Assembly (NCBI GenBank): GCA_028817255.1
Contig: JAPPQA010000043.1
Span: 499 to 8,174 of the forward strand
Source: Gammaproteobacteria bacterium
GTDB lineage: Bacteria; Pseudomonadota; Gammaproteobacteria; Porifericomitales; Porifericomitaceae
Length of the DNA stretch: 7,676 bases
Direction: 5' to 3'
The notes beneath the pieces are model-generated. The model searched no databases, had not been told where the DNA came from, and saw nothing but the letters and a program-made list of their open reading frames with translations. Numbering within the stretch: the first letter of the stretch is position 1; each line of letters opens with the position of its first letter. Of this stretch, positions 5,331-7,676 are shown piece after piece. The translations under genes and the position numbers were made by a program.

Positions 5331-6577
5331 AGCCGTTGCGCCTTGCCGGAGACGGGGCGCAATTCCGCAATGAGGCGCCGGTAGCGCCCGCCGATCCGGT
5401 GCCAGGAGAACTGTTCCAGGGCGCGGCGCCTCGCGGCGTCGCCGAAGCGCGCGAGGCGCGGCAGGTCGGAGAGCGCCTCGGCCAGGGCGGCCGTGACCGC
5501 CGCCGCGTCCGCGCCGTCGCACAGCCAGCCGGTCTTTCCTTCGGCCACCGCGTCCGCTGTGCCGCCGATCCTTCCCGCGAGGGCGGGCGCGCCGCAGGCG
5601 GCGGCCTCCAGGAAGACGATGCCGAAGCCCTCCACCGAATCGCCGATGGCGCGGTTGGGCATCGCGAATAGGTCTGCCGCCTGCAACAGCGCTGTTTTGT
5701 AGCCGCCGGAGTCCGGCGCCAGGAAGCGCACTGCGTCGCCGGCGCCGCAATCGCGCGCCAGGCGGGCAAGCGTGCGGTCCCGGTCCAGGCTGGCGATCAG
5801 GTAGAGGATGCGCGGATGTGCCCGGCGCAGTTCCGGCAGGGCGCGGATCACCATGTCCATGCCTTTGCGCGGGTCCAGGCGCGCCATGGTTGCCAGCACC
5901 GGCGAGCGGTCGGCGACGAGACGCGCGATCTCCGCCTGTGCCGCGCGGGAAGGCGGCGGCGGCGGCGCAATGCCAGGCGGAATGACGCGGACTTTGCCGG
6001 CTTCCCCCGGCCCCAAACGCGCCCGCGCCAGGCCGGCGGTGAACCCGGAGACCGCGACTACGGCCGCCGCCTTGCCCAGGGCGCGGCGGATGCGCGCGGC
6101 GCGGCGCGGCTGGTCGCCCATCAGTTCGCTGCCGTGCGCCAGGCAAAGGAGCGGCGCGGCCAGGCCGGCGGGCAGCCTCTCCGCGCTCTTCCAGGAATCG
6201 CAGACGATGGCCCGCGTCCCCGCCCCGGCGGCTGCCGCGACGGCGCGCGCCTTCCAGAGCCGGCGCAGCGGGCGCGGCGCGCGGAAGCGGCGCACCGCGC
6301 TTGCGGGATTGCCGCCGGCCGGAAGAGCGCCGGGAGGGCCGCCGCCGGCAAGGGTATCGCCGCGGAAAGAGGCGTCGAAGGCCCGCTCCGCGGCCCTGCT
6401 GCCATGCCTGCCGTCGGCGAAGACCAAGACGGCCTCGCCGCCCGCGGCCGGCCCCCGCTCCGCAACGGGCGCGTCCGTCGCCGGCGGCGCTGCGGCCAGC
6501 GCCTGCGCCAGGCCGGCCATGAGGTTTTCCATGCCGCCTACCGCGGGCGGAAAGGTCTGCGTGGAGAATAGGATCAT
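5327..6577 (-). CDS. Family 4 glycosyltransferase (GT-B, retaining)
   Basis: It transfers a sugar from a nucleotide donor with retention of configuration, probably during LPS or capsule assembly at the cytoplasmic face. It has 416 residues. The N-terminal acceptor domain starts ILFSTQTFPPAVGGMENLM, with the glycine loop at G14-G15. The HGS at about 148-150 and SGFT at 177-180 are typical of the domain interface. The donor domain follows: ARLDPRKGMDMVI at 232-244, with R233 and K238 placed to contact the donor phosphates. The E-x7-E motif is E316 and E324 in EGFGIVFLEAAACG, and GRIGGTADAV is at 335-344. All expected residues are present. Residues about 28-48 form an Ala/Pro/Gly-rich insertion in the loop after the first helix, and residues 205-209 are a run of five prolines. 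The ATG at 6577-6575 lies in an 11-bp tandem duplication and has no clear Shine-Dalgarno. It follows the ELM1-family gene by 63 bases in the same frame. The sugar specificity is unknown. Confidence 0.92.
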   Translation of the reverse strand: MILFSTQTFPPAVGGMENLMAGLAQALAAAPPATDAPVAERGPAAGGEAVLVFADGRHGSRAAERAFDASFRGDTLAGGGPPGALPAGGNPASAVRRFRAPRPLRRLWKARAVAAAAGAGTRAIVCDSWKSAERLPAGLAAPLLCLAHGSELMGDQPRRAARIRRALGKAAAVVAVSGFTAGLARARLGPGEAGKVRVIPPGIAPPPPPSRAAQAEIARLVADRSPVLATMARLDPRKGMDMVIRALPELRRAHPRILYLIASLDRDRTLARLARDCGAGDAVRFLAPDSGGYKTALLQAADLFAMPNRAIGDSVEGFGIVFLEAAACGAPALAGRIGGTADAVAEGKTGWLCDGADAAAVTAALAEALSDLPRLARFGDAARRRALEQFSWHRIGGRYRRLIAELRPVSGKAQRL

Positions 6578-6591
6578 GCCAGGATCATGCC
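6570..6591 (-). repeat. 11-bp tandem duplication covering the GT4 start codon
   Basis: The + strand word AGGATCATGCC occurs twice in direct succession (6570-6580 and 6581-6591). On the - strand each copy carries ATGATCCT. The downstream copy is the real start (6577-6575). The upstream copy opens a four-codon ORF (Met-Ile-Leu-Ala-stop) whose TGA overlaps the real ATG as ATGA. It may influence initiation, since no ribosome binding site is evident, or be a recent slippage event. Confidence 0.65.
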
Positions 6592-6640
6592 GGTGGCGCT
6601 TGCGTCCGGCGCGCGCCTGCCTTGCGTGCGGCGCCGGGTC

Positions 6641-7654
6641 TCATCGCGTCCTCGCCCCGGCGGCGGCGCGGAAGCGTCGCCAAAGTTCGGCCGCCGCGCG
6701 CTCGGTCTCCGCCAGCCCGGGCGCTTGCCAGAAATTCAGATCGCCTTCCCAGCCGCGAGCCAGGCCGCGGGCGGCCAGAGCCTCGTGGAAGCGGAAGAAT
6801 TTGGCTGCCCGCCGCCTGTGCCACGGCCCGGGCCGTGGCGCAAGGCGCCAGATGTACACCGGCTTCGCCGCCGTGCAGGCTTCCGAGAGCATGTTGACGG
6901 AATCCCCGGTGACGACGAATGCGTCGGCGGCGGCGAGGATGTCCAGGTAGGGGTTTTCGCCCGTGCCGTCCCAGAAGAAGGCTGCGCCTTTCGCTTGCGT
7001 CAACTCTTCTTGCAACGCCCGGCGGGCGTCGCGGCCCGTGCGGCGCGAAGGCGTCGCCAGGATGCCGCCGCCCGCTTCCCCAACCGCCGCCGCCAACTCG
7101 CGGGCCAGGCGCCGGGCCTGTGTCTCGTCCAGGGAGAAGGCGCGGTTGCCGCCGCCGGCCAGCAGGGCAATCCGCGGCGCGGGGATGCCGGCAAAGCGCC
7201 GCACGGCGCCGGGGCGCCGCCCGGCCAGCGAGCGCGCCGATACCTCGCCGAGCGCGCCCAGGGTTCGGATCACGTTGCCGCCGCATGGGGTGTCGTGTTC
7301 CGGGCAGACCACCGCATCGAAATGCCGTGCCGCGAACGGCGGGCGCTGCACATAAACGGCGAAGGCGCGGAAGGCATGCCGCGCCCAGAGCCCGGCCCGC
7401 GCCGCGCGGCTGCCGCAGGCGATAACCATTTGCGGCGCCGCTTGCGGTTCCGGCGCCCCCGGGGCCGCGCGCAACGTTGCCGGGCGCGCCCAGCCGCGCG
7501 CGTAGAGGGAGGCGGGCAGCAGGCGGGCGAGTTGCCCGTCGCAGACTTTTTCCGCGAACTCGCCGCCGCCGGCGAGGGACAGGAGCTCGCGCGCCAAACC
7601 TCGCGCCTGGGCCTTCATCCCGGCTTTGCCGGCGGTTATCGTCCAGATAATCAT
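6641..7654 (-). CDS. ELM1-family protein (DUF1022; 'mitochondrial fission ELM1')
   Basis: The family name comes from plant ELM1, which recruits a dynamin-related protein. The bacterial members have no settled function and look like GT-B-fold proteins found near LPS genes. It has 337 residues. The family pattern is clear: IWTITAGKAGMKAQARGL at 3-20; VIACGSRAA at 77-85; YVQRPP at 101-106; FDAVVCPEHD at 112-121; NVIRTLGAL at 127-135; RIALLAGGGNRAF at 161-173; TPSRRTG at 201-207; and ENPYLDILAAADAFVVTGDS at 233-252, followed by VNMLSEA. The last resembles the donor site of glycosyltransferases such as MurG. The ATG at 7654-7652 has an AAGGG-type ribosome binding site about 9 bases upstream. A possible TAA of a further gene (7662-7660) lies just before it, so the operon may begin beyond the window. 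No membrane segment or signal peptide is seen. Very GC-rich, like its neighbours. Confidence 0.88.
   Translation of the reverse strand: MIIWTITAGKAGMKAQARGLARELLSLAGGGEFAEKVCDGQLARLLPASLYARGWARPATLRAAPGAPEPQAAPQMVIACGSRAARAGLWARHAFRAFAVYVQRPPFAARHFDAVVCPEHDTPCGGNVIRTLGALGEVSARSLAGRRPGAVRRFAGIPAPRIALLAGGGNRAFSLDETQARRLARELAAAVGEAGGGILATPSRRTGRDARRALQEELTQAKGAAFFWDGTGENPYLDILAAADAFVVTGDSVNMLSEACTAAKPVYIWRLAPRPGPWHRRRAAKFFRFHEALAARGLARGWEGDLNFWQAPGLAETERAAAELWRRFRAAAGARTR
6820..6839. repeat. Perfect 20-bp palindrome inside the ELM1-family gene
   Basis: Bases 6820-6839 equal their own reverse complement, with CCCGGG (6827-6832) at the centre. They encode the Pro/Arg-rich stretch PRPGPW near residues 273-278 of the ELM1-family protein. 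It could be a structural or protein-binding element, but a coding Pro-Gly-Pro run in GC-rich DNA may produce it by chance. Confidence 0.5.
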
Positions 7655-7676
7655 ATTTTTTAGCCCTTCGACGGGT

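Noticed and set aside
5331..6146. Upstream 272 codons of a 635-residue - strand frame
   Set aside because: They lie over the GT4 gene in another frame and are Arg/Pro/Ala-rich without motifs. The real protein begins at the GTG at 5330.
5808..6950. 380-codon + strand frame opposite the GT4 and ELM1-family genes
   Set aside because: Spans two real - strand genes and is a Ser/Arg/Ala-rich shadow with no domain pattern.
6587..7663. 358-codon + strand frame opposite the ELM1-family gene
   Set aside because: The - strand frame carries all the ELM1 family motifs; this one has none.

Overview
The window looks like the chromosome of a GC-rich Pseudomonadota species, probably a beta- or gammaproteobacterium. 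This rests on the host-type gene set: a CybB-like cytochrome b561, a GalE-type epimerase, and an ELM1-family protein next to envelope-type glycosyltransferases. I cannot name a genus.

Block 1 (1-1712) is clearly AT-richer and uses different codons from the rest. It holds a type II restriction-modification pair on the + strand. First comes the 3' part of a beta-class DNA methyltransferase that starts left of the window. One base of overlap later (TAATG) comes a PD-(D/E)XK endonuclease that I read as XcyI/Cfr9I family, so the predicted target is CCCGGG. Composition and gene content point to a horizontally acquired cassette.

Block 2 (1713-2693) returns to host composition. A 393-base interval without a complete gene contains two copies of an 11-bp repeat and what may be the broken 3' end of a YdeI/OmdA-type gene. 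That remnant runs into a four-helix cytochrome b561 gene.

Block 3 (2770-4242, + strand) holds a complete UDP-glucose 4-epimerase-type gene. It is followed by a possible 40-codon ORF with a stable hairpin, and then by a wrecked family 2 glycosyltransferase. The start and the tail of that glycosyltransferase survive in different reading frames, and most of its catalytic domain is gone.

Block 4 (7654-4239, - strand) is a convergent three-gene run: an ELM1-family protein, a GT4 glycosyltransferase, and a CgeB/YkvP-like glycosyltransferase. The last two overlap by GTGA. The final stop codon shares a TTAA with the stop of the decayed family 2 gene. With galE supplying UDP-hexose, blocks 3 and 4 read as part of a surface-polysaccharide or LPS locus that is partly degraded.

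I saw no rRNA, tRNA, CRISPR array, IS element or origin. Nothing here is clearly a wholly new system. The best leads are the R-M island with its broken neighbour, the collapsed glycosyltransferase, the duplicated start site of the GT4 gene, and the ELM1 protein embedded among glycosyltransferases.
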